From Streptomyces sp. JJ38 (GTDB lineage Bacteria > Actinomycetota > Actinomycetes > Streptomycetales > Streptomycetaceae), in contig NZ_JABLSI010000014.1 of assembly GCF_019303475.1 (NCBI RefSeq), positions 1 to 64,000 on the forward strand: DNA of 64,000 nt, in the 5' to 3' direction. Shown in pieces: positions 37,624-44,646 of the stretch (positions within the stretch are counted from its first letter, which is position 1; each line of letters starts with the position of its first letter). Position numbers and translations under genes: made by a program. Below the pieces are notes generated by a model. The model saw only the letters and a list, made by a program, of their open reading frames with translations. It did not search any database and was not told the origin of the DNA.

Positions 37624-37950
37624 TCACGGCTGTATAGGGAGCAGCGGCTCCAAGGGTGCGGCCGGAAGCATCCCTCGGTACTCGTTCCACCACTGCCGCG
37701 TCCGGTCGTCCGCCATCGCCTTCAGGCTGTGGAGTAGGGCGACGTCGCCGCAGCCGTGGACGCGCGCGAAGGCTTCGACTCGCTCCGGTCTCACTCCGAT
37801 ACGCCCAAGCTCCATGTTGCTTACGCGGGACTGACCCACTCCGAGCAGTGCGCCAGCTTCCGTAGCCGACGACCCAGCACGCTCGCGCAGTTTTCGCAGC
37901 TCAGCGCCAAGCCTCCTCTGCCGGACCGTCGGTGCCTCTCGCGCCGGCAT
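37624..37950 (-). CDS. Truncated XRE-family regulator
   Basis: The 108-residue product has an intact N-terminal helix-turn-helix (LGAELRKLRERAGSSATEAGALLGVGQ, SRVSNMELGRIGVRPERVEAFA, residues about 14-70). It breaks off just after RQWWNEYRGMLPAAPLEP. Streptomyces relatives of this WhiJ-like type are about 280 residues, with a DUF5753 domain exactly after this point. The start is excellent (AGGAGG four bases before ATG 37950), so a DNA-binding stub may still be made. Its usual partners, a DUF397 gene and an ATPase gene, are missing or reduced to a fragment. Confidence 0.75.
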   Translation of the reverse strand: MPAREAPTVRQRRLGAELRKLRERAGSSATEAGALLGVGQSRVSNMELGRIGVRPERVEAFARVHGCGDVALLHSLKAMADDRTRQWWNEYRGMLPAAPLEPLLPIQP

Positions 37951-38109
37951 CTGACCTCCTCCGCTTCGGCGCCAACCGGCATCAGGTCACTCACGGACGG
38001 TGGCACCGTGGCACCGTGGAGGAAGTGCACCGCCCTGCCGCCGCGCGGTGGGGCGGCGGGCCACCGGAACGGGTAGCCATCTCGCCGTCTCCGAGAGGAA
38101 ATACCACGC

Positions 38110-38187
38110 ATGACGATCTCCCCTGCTCCCGGTCACCTCAGGCCGACGACGGACGGGAAGGTCGTCTGGTTCGAGCTGGGAGCTTGA
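38110..38187 (+). pseudogene. C-terminal remnant of an anti-sigma-type ATP-binding protein
   Basis: A 25-residue ORF with a GAGGAA site ends RPTTDGKVVWFELGA. This is the typical last strand of Streptomyces HATPase_c_2 proteins (compare STGKLVWFEVPVP at the end of the phosphatase at 13.4 kb). Such ATPases are normally encoded next to WhiJ-like XRE genes, as here, but the rest of the domain is gone. It probably reflects a deletion that joined a start region to the 3' end of the gene. Confidence 0.6.
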
Positions 38188-38216
38188 CGACCGTTCACGC
38201 CGAGGTCGAGATAGGC

Positions 38217-38260
38217 CTGAGCCGGTCCGCCACGGGGGAGAGGTAAACGAACCGGCTCAG
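38217..38260 (-). terminator. Terminator-like inverted repeat after the OmpA-like gene
   Basis: CTGAGCCGGT (38217-38226) pairs perfectly with ACCGGCTCAG (38251-38260) over a 24-base loop, 25 bases past the OmpA-like stop. Confidence 0.5.
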
Positions 38261-38284
38261 AGTAACTACACTACTACGCTCAGC

Positions 38285-38899
38285 TTATTCGTTGCGGGGG
38301 AACGAGACCTCCACCCGTCGATTCTTTGTCCGGCCTTCCTCCGTGGCGTTGGACGCGACCGGGTAGTCCTCGCTGTAGCCGCGGATGTTGAAGGTGATCC
38401 CCGGGTTGTCGAGATGCTTGGCCAACTCGCGGTGCACGGCCTCGGCCCGGTCCTGGGAGAGCGTAACGCCGTGGTCATAGGAGCCGAGGTTGTCCGTGAA
38501 GCCGTAGATGTTGACCTCGGTCGAGCCCTGCTCGTTGATCTCGTCCGCGATGTCCTTGATGCGGGCGCTCGCCTCGGCGTTGAGTTCGGCACTGTCCATA
38601 CCGAAGAGAACTTCCGCCTGAAGCGTGAACTTCGTCTTCTCGTTCGAGTCCTCGCGCCGCTCCTCGCCCGAGCCGTCCTCGACGACCTGAACGATGTCGA
38701 TGACCCGAGGCTCCGCGAGTGCCGCGCCGTCGCGCATCCGCAGCTGCGGCGAGTTGGCGTCGATGCGTACCGGCGGCTTGTCGTTGGCCGAACCGTAGGG
38801 CCCGTCAGCGCTCGCCCCGGGAGCCAGCGTGAGGGTGAGCGCGGCGGCGGTGAGCGTCGCCAACGCCGCGGATGTCACTGGGCCGCGCCGCACGGTCAT
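38285..38899 (-). CDS. Secreted OmpA-family peptidoglycan-associated protein
   Basis: The 204-residue product has a Sec signal peptide (SAALATLTAAALTLTLAPGASA, cleavage near residue 31) and a C-terminal OmpA_C domain (about 95-204). Its motifs are LFGMDSAELNAEASARIKDIAD, IYGFTDNLGSYDHGVTLSQDRAEAV and GYSEDYPVASNATEEGRTKNRRVEVSF in blocks; the TD and NRR residues bind peptidoglycan. In a Gram-positive it would dock to the wall, perhaps as an anchor for the Tad pilus. It is four bases after the lipoprotein gene in the unit starting with the Flp pilin. Confidence 0.92.
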   Translation of the reverse strand: MTVRRGPVTSAALATLTAAALTLTLAPGASADGPYGSANDKPPVRIDANSPQLRMRDGAALAEPRVIDIVQVVEDGSGEERREDSNEKTKFTLQAEVLFGMDSAELNAEASARIKDIADEINEQGSTEVNIYGFTDNLGSYDHGVTLSQDRAEAVHRELAKHLDNPGITFNIRGYSEDYPVASNATEEGRTKNRRVEVSFPRNE

Positions 38900-38903
38900 A
38901 TGC

Positions 38904-39494
38904 TCACCCCTCCGTGAGTTCGAGCGTCACGGGAGACATTGACGGCACATGGAACTCCACCGCTGCGACATTGGCAGGCGGGGCAGGGAACTGAGCGAAG
39001 ACGGGCCTGCTCTCGCCCGGCTGGACACCCGCCAACCCCGTCGTGCACAAGCATTGACCGTCAGTATCCCGGAGAACCATGTAGCGCTTTTTGCCCGACT
39101 TGTCAATCAAGGTGGCACCTGCGATTGAGGACTTGGACTTGATGGCCGTCTCCTCGGATCGCCACTCAGCGGCACGGAATGTTCGGTCGCCCTTGTTGTA
39201 TAGCGTCCCACTCACAGTGACGAACCCGCCGGCGTCGCGCACGGCGGAGTGAACAGCGATCTCGATCCCGTTGGCACCTTTGAGCTCGCCAATCACCTTG
39301 CTGGTGTCGACTTCATCATCCCCTGCGTCCGTGCTGGCGCTACTGCTTGCGCTGGACTTCTTTGGCGCGGATGGGTTCGCCTCGTCGTCGTCTCCGCCAC
39401 CGCCACACGCGGCCAGCGTGAACAGGGCGACCATGGTCACCGCTGTAGCCACGGCGCTTCGGTAGGCCGTGCGCTCAGTGTGCCGAGAACTCAT
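38904..39494 (-). CDS. Putative lipoprotein in the Flp unit
   Basis: The 196-residue product has a lipobox FTLAAC (Cys30) after a hydrophobic core, then a GGGGDDDE and serine-rich linker. A beta-rich outer domain (about 75-196: IEIAVHSAVRDAGGFVTVSGTLYNKGDRTFRAAE in blocks, CLCTTGLAGVQPGESRPVF) resembles the immunoglobulin-like DUF4352 type. It lies between the TadG-like and OmpA-like genes and is likely anchored on the membrane as part of the pilus or its docking complex. ATG at 39494; an upstream TTG at 39527 would lack a ribosome site. Confidence 0.82.
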   Translation of the reverse strand: MSSRHTERTAYRSAVATAVTMVALFTLAACGGGGDDDEANPSAPKKSSASSSASTDAGDDEVDTSKVIGELKGANGIEIAVHSAVRDAGGFVTVSGTLYNKGDRTFRAAEWRSEETAIKSKSSIAGATLIDKSGKKRYMVLRDTDGQCLCTTGLAGVQPGESRPVFAQFPAPPANVAAVEFHVPSMSPVTLELTEG

Positions 39495-39523
39495 TGGTGA
39501 CAAATCCTTCGGTGGAGTGAACT

Positions 39524-40114
39524 TCAATCGATGAGCCGAACGGAAAACATGATGTCCAGGTCGGGCAAGGAGTCACCTGCCTCAGGATCAACTGTGACCG
39601 AATCGCCATCGCAGTCCAGTTCGATCGGAGCGGGATCACCTTCCGCGTCGGACTCCGACGTCAGTACGCAACGGGGTTCGAGGAGCGCTCGCGCATTCGC
39701 CGTCGCGAAAGTCCCTTCTGTGCCAGGCACGACGGTGTCACCCACCGGGTCCAGCGCCTTCACTTCTACCCGGACACTCTGCGGGGGCCATGGCGAGACC
39801 TCGCACACCAGAGCATCCGCGCCGTTGCTCTCCGCGAACTGGCGGGCTGCGGCACAGGGATCCTGGAGACCGACTATGTGCCCATTGAGCAGGTCCTTCC
39901 AATCATCAGGATTCGCAACGCTGTCCAGAAGTGCTTCGCCCAACTGGTCCCGTGTGTCGTACGCCGCAGCGAGGGCTGCGGCATCTGCAGCTCCTTGTAC
40001 ACCGTTGCGGCTGACGGCAGCCTGCCCGAACGCAAAATAGGCCACAGCCAGGAACAGCAACCCTGCGACCACAGTGATGTACACGGGAAAGGCTTGACCT
40101 CGATCACCCCCCAT
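39524..40114 (-). CDS. TadG/TadE-like pilus assembly protein
   Basis: The 196-residue product opens DRGQAFPVYITVVAGLLFLAVAYFAFG, the TadE/TadG-like N terminus with one membrane helix. NGVQGAADAAALAAA, the hallmark of Tad minor pilin proteins, follows. The outer part contains cysteines (DPCAAA, LVCEV, RCVL, LDCDG) that could pair in disulfides. ATG at 40114 is 11 bases after the Flp pilin stop, without an obvious Shine-Dalgarno, suggesting coupling. Gene order is pilin, TadG-like, lipoprotein, OmpA-like. Confidence 0.88.
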   Translation of the reverse strand: MGGDRGQAFPVYITVVAGLLFLAVAYFAFGQAAVSRNGVQGAADAAALAAAYDTRDQLGEALLDSVANPDDWKDLLNGHIVGLQDPCAAARQFAESNGADALVCEVSPWPPQSVRVEVKALDPVGDTVVPGTEGTFATANARALLEPRCVLTSESDAEGDPAPIELDCDGDSVTVDPEAGDSLPDLDIMFSVRLID

Positions 40115-40125
40115 GGAGCGAGCCG

Positions 40126-40305
40126 CTATTTGCCCCCGGTGACCTTCGAGATCTGGTCGCCGATCGCATTGGCGATCTCCGTTCCGAAGTCCGTCGTCAG
40201 AAGCACGACGATGATCGCGGCTACGACGGCGAGGATGCCGAGGTACTCGATCGCGGTCTGGCCGCGATCGTCGGGGCGGGGCTTGAAGAGCGGAAGGCGG
40301 GGCAT
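40126..40305 (-). CDS. flp: Flp/Fap-type pilin
   Basis: The 59-residue Flp prepilin has a basic leader (MPRLPLFKPRPDDRG), then the processing region GQTAIEYLG with the glutamate and tyrosine of the Flp motif, a hydrophobic helix (ILAVVAAIIVVLLTTDFG) and a short soluble end. Cleavage by the prepilin peptidase is expected at or next to the glycine before QTAIEYLG. ATG at 40305 follows GGGAGAA. It heads a separate transcription unit with a promoter at 40529-40557, so pilin levels can differ from those of the assembly machinery. Confidence 0.93.
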   Translation of the reverse strand: MPRLPLFKPRPDDRGQTAIEYLGILAVVAAIIVVLLTTDFGTEIANAIGDQISKVTGGK

Positions 40306-40528
40306 GGGGTTCTCCCTCTCCGGGGTCGGGCGCGGGGGTGTGAGGTCGGGCTGTGGAGCGGGACGGGGGCGGGGCGGGGCCCAGACCGTCACGGGGGGCC
40401 GGTGTCACATGGTTCGGCACGGGACATGGCCTCCTCGCGGTCCGTCGGGGGTACGCGGTGACGTGGTCAGGGTTCGCTCCAGAGAGTGACTCTGCCACAA
40501 CGGGTTGCGCACGCGAAGGGGGTGCGGC

Positions 40529-40557
40529 GAATTGTGTGGGAACTCGTAATGTGTCAA
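40529..40557 (-). promoter_or_regulatory. Promoter for the Flp pilin unit
   Basis: On the minus strand TTGACA (40557-40552) and CAATTC (40534-40529) are separated by 17 bases, a near-consensus vegetative promoter. Transcription would start about 215 bases before the pilin ATG, giving a long leader. It lies just past the tadC stop. Confidence 0.7.
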
Positions 40558-40575
40558 GGCCACTTCACTCACCCC

Positions 40576-41463
40576 TCACTCCCCCGTGATGCGGCTGAAC
40601 TCGGTTTCGGTGCCGAGGAAGAGACCGGCGACCAGCAGGATAAGCGTGGCCGGGACCATGACGGTGGTGATGACGAGGGTGGCCTTGGGGACGGCACGGG
40701 CGGCTCGGCGGCGGGCCAGTTGGGCGTCGGTGCGCCGCATGTCGGCGGCGATGGCGATGAGGGTGTCGACGATGGGCGCGCCGAGGTCCTCGCCCTGCTG
40801 GAGGGCGGTGACGAACAGGGCCACCTGTTCGGAGTCGTTGCGGCGGCGGAGGTCCTCGAAGGCCTGGCGGCGGCTGACGCCCATGTCCATCTGGCGCAGG
40901 GTGATGCGGAGTTCGTCGGCCCACGGGCCCTCGTACCGTTCGGCGACGCGGTCGAGGGCCTGGCGGAAGCCGAGGCCGGCGGAGACGACGACGGCGAGCA
41001 CGTCGAGGAAGTCCGGCAGGGTGCGCTCGATCTCGGCGCGGCGGATGCGGATGGATGCCGCAATGCCGACCTCGACCCAGAACAGGCCGAAGGCGACCAT
41101 GAGGGCCGCGAGGAGCCATTGGCCGCGGGTGAGCATGGCGAGGGCGCCGAAGGCGCCGAGGAAGCCGTAGACCGCGCGGCGGGCGGCGTAGCGGTCGAGG
41201 GTGAGGCCGCCGGGGTTGCCGGCGCGGTCGATGCGGCGCCGGACGGCGTCGACGCGCCGGGGGCCCATGAGCCGGAGGACGAGGGGTGCCCAGCGCATGC
41301 CGAGGCGGTCGAGGGCGGAGCCGACGGGCGTGGTGCGGGAGGCGCCGACTTCCAGGGCGAGGGCGAGGTCGGCGGGGAGCTTGGCGTCGGCGCGGTAGAG
41401 GCGGATGCCGTAGGCGAGCCCGGTGAGGGAGAGGGCTGCGAGGGCGGCGAGGAGGAGGGTCAT
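40576..41463 (-). CDS. tadC: Tad pilus inner-membrane platform protein TadC
   Basis: The 295-residue type II secretion F-domain protein has the TadC pattern ERTLPDFLDVLAVVVSAGLGFRQALDRVAER, ELRITLRQMDMGVSRRQAFEDL and LFVTALQQGEDLGAPIVDTL in blocks. It has helices at about 1-20, 105-140 and 260-285 near the C terminus. It pairs with TadB to form the membrane platform driven by the CpaF ATPase. ATG at 41463 is 12 bases after the tadB stop. It is the last gene of the assembly operon before the Flp promoter. Confidence 0.93.
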   Translation of the reverse strand: MTLLLAALAALSLTGLAYGIRLYRADAKLPADLALALEVGASRTTPVGSALDRLGMRWAPLVLRLMGPRRVDAVRRRIDRAGNPGGLTLDRYAARRAVYGFLGAFGALAMLTRGQWLLAALMVAFGLFWVEVGIAASIRIRRAEIERTLPDFLDVLAVVVSAGLGFRQALDRVAERYEGPWADELRITLRQMDMGVSRRQAFEDLRRRNDSEQVALFVTALQQGEDLGAPIVDTLIAIAADMRRTDAQLARRRAARAVPKATLVITTVMVPATLILLVAGLFLGTETEFSRITGE

Positions 41464-41475
41464 GGGTGGTGGGCC

Positions 41476-42414
41476 TCAGACGTCGATCCGGGACATGCGG
41501 CGGATGACGAGGAATCCGGCCGCGTAGAGGGAGAAGGCGAGGACGACGGCGGCCTGGCCGACGAAGGTGCTGGTCATGCGGTCGAGGACGCCGGAGCCCG
41601 CGCGGTCCATCATGAGCAGGACGGTGAGGCCGATGAGGGGGACGGCGTAGGCGGTCATCATGACCTGGGAGAGCTGGGTCCGGACCTCCCGCCGGGTCTC
41701 CTTGCGCTGTTCCAGCGTCTCGGTGAGGTTGCGCAGGGAGCTGACGACCTGGCCGCCGGCCCGGTTGGAGAGCACCAGGGTGGTGACGAGGACGACGAGT
41801 TCGCGGGAGGGGAGGCGGGCGGCGAGCTCGCCGAGGGCGTCGTCGAGGGAGTGGCCGACGCCGAGGGCGTGGGAGACCTTGGTGAGCTCCTCCCCCGCCG
41901 GTGCGTCCATCTCCTCGGCGGCCATGGTGATGGCGGTGCGCAGGGCGAGCCCGGCCTGGGTGCCGTTGGCGAGGAGGCGGGCGAGTTCGGGGAGCTGGTT
42001 GATGAACTTGTCGATGCGCTTCTGCCGCTGCCAGTTGAGGAAGGCGTTGGCCGCGCCGAGGCCCAGCACCGCGGCGAGGGGGCCGAAGAAGGGGGAGAGG
42101 AGGGACTGGGCGGCGAGCCACAGTGCGGCGACGGCGGAGGCCACGTAGACCGTGTACTCGCCGGGGGTGAGGTCCAGCCCGGTCGCGGCGAGGCGGAGTT
42201 CGAGGCGGCGGCCGGGGGCGGTACGGCGCAGCCGGCGGTCGAGGGCGGCGAAGCGGCGGTCGCCGCCGGCCACGGGGGGCGTCTGGCTGAGCCGTTCGAC
42301 GAGGGTTTGGTGCTGGGCGCGCCCCGCGGCGTAGGTGCGCAGCCCGGCGACGGCGAGGGCGCAGGCGACGAGCGTGGCGCCGAGGGTGAGCAGTATGAGC
42401 TGGTCGAGAGTCAC
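41476..42414 (-). CDS. tadB: Tad pilus inner-membrane platform protein TadB
   Basis: The 312-residue type II secretion F-domain protein has helices at about 1-25, 95-130, 250-270 and 285-305. The T2SSF core is seen in QLPELARLLANGTQAGLALRTAI, HSLDDALGELAARLPSRELVVLV and LSNRAGGQVVSSLRNLTETLEQR in blocks. GTG at 42414 has GAGGA seven bases upstream, and the gene follows cpaF by ten bases. It works with TadC and CpaF. Confidence 0.93.
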   Translation of the reverse strand: MTLDQLILLTLGATLVACALAVAGLRTYAAGRAQHQTLVERLSQTPPVAGGDRRFAALDRRLRRTAPGRRLELRLAATGLDLTPGEYTVYVASAVAALWLAAQSLLSPFFGPLAAVLGLGAANAFLNWQRQKRIDKFINQLPELARLLANGTQAGLALRTAITMAAEEMDAPAGEELTKVSHALGVGHSLDDALGELAARLPSRELVVLVTTLVLSNRAGGQVVSSLRNLTETLEQRKETRREVRTQLSQVMMTAYAVPLIGLTVLLMMDRAGSGVLDRMTSTFVGQAAVVLAFSLYAAGFLVIRRMSRIDV

Positions 42415-42424
42415 GGCGGAGTCC

Positions 42425-43762
42425 TCAGCGGGCGGCGCGGGTGGCGAGTTCGAGTTCGGAGTCGCCGACGCCGAAGCTGGGCGGGAGGGCTTCGCCGCTG
42501 AGGTAGAGGCGGTCGGCGACGCGGCGTGGGACGGGGTGGTAGGTGAAGTGGCCGCGGACGACGCCGTCAGCCTCGATCGGCCGGTGCTGGAAGCGGGCGA
42601 CGGTGGTGATGCGGTAGTCCTCGCGGCCCGCGGAGTCGAGGAGGGCGAGTTCGGTGACGCGGCGGGAGCCGTCGGGGTGCCGGGTGAGCTGGACGAGGAC
42701 GTCGACGGCGCTGTTGATCTGGTCGCGTAGGGCCTCGAAGGGGATCTTGACCTCGGACATGGAGGCGAGGGTCTGGAGCCGCATGAGGGCGTCCTCGGTG
42801 CTGTTGGCGTGGACGGTGGCGAGGGAGCCGTCGTGACCGGTGGACATGGCTTGCAGCATGTCGAGGGTCTCGCCGCCGCGCACCTCGCCGACGATGATGC
42901 GGTCGGGCCGCATGCGCAGGGAGTTGCGGACGAGGTCGCGGATGGTGATCTGTCCGTTGCCCTCGACGTTGGGCGGACGGGATTCGAGGGAGATGACGTG
43001 CTGCTGCTGGAGCTGGAGTTCGGCGGCGTCCTCGACGGTGATGATGCGTTCGCCGTCGGGGATGAGCCCGGAGAGCGCGTTGAGGAGTGTCGTCTTCCCC
43101 GAGCCGGTGGCACCGGAGACGATGATGTTGAACTTCGCCCGGACGAGTGAGGCGAGGAAGACGGTCATCGGTTCGTCGAGCGTGCCGAGGCCGATGAGCT
43201 CGTGGAGGGTGTACGAGCGGGGAAAGCGGCGGATGGTGAGCGTCGGGCCGGTGAGGGCGAGCGGCGGGATGATGACGTTGACGCGTTCCCCGGTGGGCAG
43301 GCGGGCGTCCACCATGGGGTTGGACTCGTCGACGCGGCGGTTGACGGTCGAGACGATGCGCTCGATGGTCTGCATGAGCTGGTCGCCGGAGGCGAAGCGC
43401 AGCGGGAGGCGTTCGACGCGGCCGGCGCGTTCGACGTAGACGTGGTCGGGCCCGTTGACCATGATCTCGGTGATGGAGGGGTCCTCCAGGAGCGGTTCGA
43501 GGATGCCCAGCCCGAGCGCCTCGTCCACGACACGGCGGATGAGCAGGGCGCGTTCGGAGGTGGACAGGACGGGGCCCTCGCGGCTGATGATGTGGCCGAG
43601 GACGCGTTCGAGCCGGGTGCGGCGTTCCGCGGCGGTCAGCGAGGACATCTCGGCGAGGTCGATCTCCTCCAGCAGCTTGGCCCGGAACGTGCCGACGAGG
43701 TGGCTCTCCTCGGGCCGGTCGGCGGTGGCTTCGGGCGCTGCGATGCGGGCCTTGAGGCTCAC
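42425..43762 (-). CDS. cpaF: Tad pilus secretion ATPase CpaF/TadA
   Basis: The 445-residue type II/IV secretion ATPase powers pilus assembly. Motifs are IMVNGPDHVYVERAGR (N-terminal domain), Walker A IIVSGATGSGKTTLLNAL, the Asp box ITVEDAAELQLQQ, LRMRPDRIIVGEVRGGETLDML (Walker B) and GHDGSLATVHANS (His box). GTG at 43762. It lies in the assembly operon between the second TadE-like gene and tadB. Confidence 0.96.
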   Translation of the reverse strand: MSLKARIAAPEATADRPEESHLVGTFRAKLLEEIDLAEMSSLTAAERRTRLERVLGHIISREGPVLSTSERALLIRRVVDEALGLGILEPLLEDPSITEIMVNGPDHVYVERAGRVERLPLRFASGDQLMQTIERIVSTVNRRVDESNPMVDARLPTGERVNVIIPPLALTGPTLTIRRFPRSYTLHELIGLGTLDEPMTVFLASLVRAKFNIIVSGATGSGKTTLLNALSGLIPDGERIITVEDAAELQLQQQHVISLESRPPNVEGNGQITIRDLVRNSLRMRPDRIIVGEVRGGETLDMLQAMSTGHDGSLATVHANSTEDALMRLQTLASMSEVKIPFEALRDQINSAVDVLVQLTRHPDGSRRVTELALLDSAGREDYRITTVARFQHRPIEADGVVRGHFTYHPVPRRVADRLYLSGEALPPSFGVGDSELELATRAAR

Positions 43763-43798
43763 GGCGGGGTTCTCCTTCCGGCTCGTGCGGTGGGTCGG

Positions 43799-44197
43799 TC
43801 AGTCGCGGACGCGGGGCATGGTGGCCGACTTCGTGGCGCTGCCGAAGTCGACGAAGGGGATGACGGAGGGGATGTCGACGGTGGCCGTCACCGTGACCTC
43901 CCCGGGGGCGCGGGCCTCGGCGAAGGACGCGCCGTCGGCGAGCCAGCCGCTGAGGGCGGCCTCCCCGGCGTCGGCGGCGGCGCGTTCGTCGTCCTGGGAG
44001 ACGTAGCGGGCCGCGGTCCGGGCGGCGGTGCCGGCCTGCTGGGCGGTGTAGGCGGCGAGACCGAGCTGGACGGCGGCGAGGGCGATGAGGAGCAGCAGGG
44101 GCAGGAAGCCGAGGTACTCGATGGCCGCCTGGCCTCGGTCCCTGGAGCGGTTCCGGGAAGGTGCGTGCCCGCGCCCGCAGCTCAGCGGCCGACTCAT
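43799..44197 (-). CDS. TadE-like minor pilin, second copy
   Basis: The 132-residue TadE-family protein has the basic start MSRPLSCGRGHAPSRNRSRDRG, then GQAAIEYLGFLPLLLLIALAAVQLG (Flp-like motif plus helix, in two blocks) and a C-terminal outside part. ATG at 44197 overlaps the stop of the first TadE-like gene as ATGA. It is probably processed by the same prepilin peptidase as Flp and incorporated at low level in the pilus. Confidence 0.9.
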   Translation of the reverse strand: MSRPLSCGRGHAPSRNRSRDRGQAAIEYLGFLPLLLLIALAAVQLGLAAYTAQQAGTAARTAARYVSQDDERAAADAGEAALSGWLADGASFAEARAPGEVTVTATVDIPSVIPFVDFGSATKSATMPRVRD

Positions 44198-44643
44198 TCC
44201 GCCTCCTCCACCACATGGGCGGCCTTGCCCGTGACGTCGAAGGGGAAGGCGACGCTGCCGGGGAAGAGCACGGGCACCCGCAGCCGGACGGTGGCGGTGA
44301 CGAGCCCGCCGGACTCGGCGCAGCCCACGGAGGCCGAGGAGCTCCAGGCGCTCGGCAGGTCGGAGGTGCCCGCGGCGGCGCAGTCGCCACCGACGGCCGC
44401 GGCACGGGCGGCCTCGTCGGCGGCGTTCCCCGCGAGGCTGTAGGTGTAGCCGACGAGCGCGAACTGCCAGAGAAGCACCAGGGTGAGCAGGATCAGCGGC
44501 AGCATGCCGAGGAACTCGATCGTCACCTGCCCCCGGTCTCGGGAAGGCTGTTCCCGGAAACGCCCGCCCCCGAAGCGCCCGCCCCCGAAGCGCCGCTCCC
44601 GTGGCCGCCACGCGCACGGGACCGGCCCCGCCCCGCCGGGCAC
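44194..44643 (-). CDS. TadE-like minor pilin, first copy
   Basis: The 149-residue TadE-family protein has an unusual arginine/glycine-rich cytoplasmic leader (RERRFGGGRFGGGRFREQP) before DRGQVTIEFLGMLPLILLTLVLLW, the pseudopilin-like helix. The outside domain has two cysteines (GGDCAAA, SVGCAES). The GTG start at 44643 lies just after the cpaE stop; the leader is longer than usual and an internal start is possible. It overlaps the next TadE-like gene by four bases. Confidence 0.88.
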   Translation of the reverse strand: MPGGAGPVPCAWRPRERRFGGGRFGGGRFREQPSRDRGQVTIEFLGMLPLILLTLVLLWQFALVGYTYSLAGNAADEAARAAAVGGDCAAAGTSDLPSAWSSSASVGCAESGGLVTATVRLRVPVLFPGSVAFPFDVTGKAAHVVEEAE

Positions 44644-44646
44644 GGC

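Larger units (their letters stand above)
37951..38284. other. Gap with ATPase remnant and hairpin
   Basis: These 334 bases hold the 26-codon remnant at 38110-38187, the hairpin at 38217-38260 and a short AT-rich stretch (about 38258-38290). No complete gene is present. Confidence 0.6.

Noticed and set aside
37290-38284. Integrated element with attachment sites
   Set aside because: No integrase, transposase, tRNA end or flanking direct repeat was found; the region looks like local gene decay.
40486-42501. 671-codon Gly/Glu-rich plus-strand frame
   Set aside because: It mirrors tadB and tadC in antisense; its composition is that of a reversed GC-rich gene.
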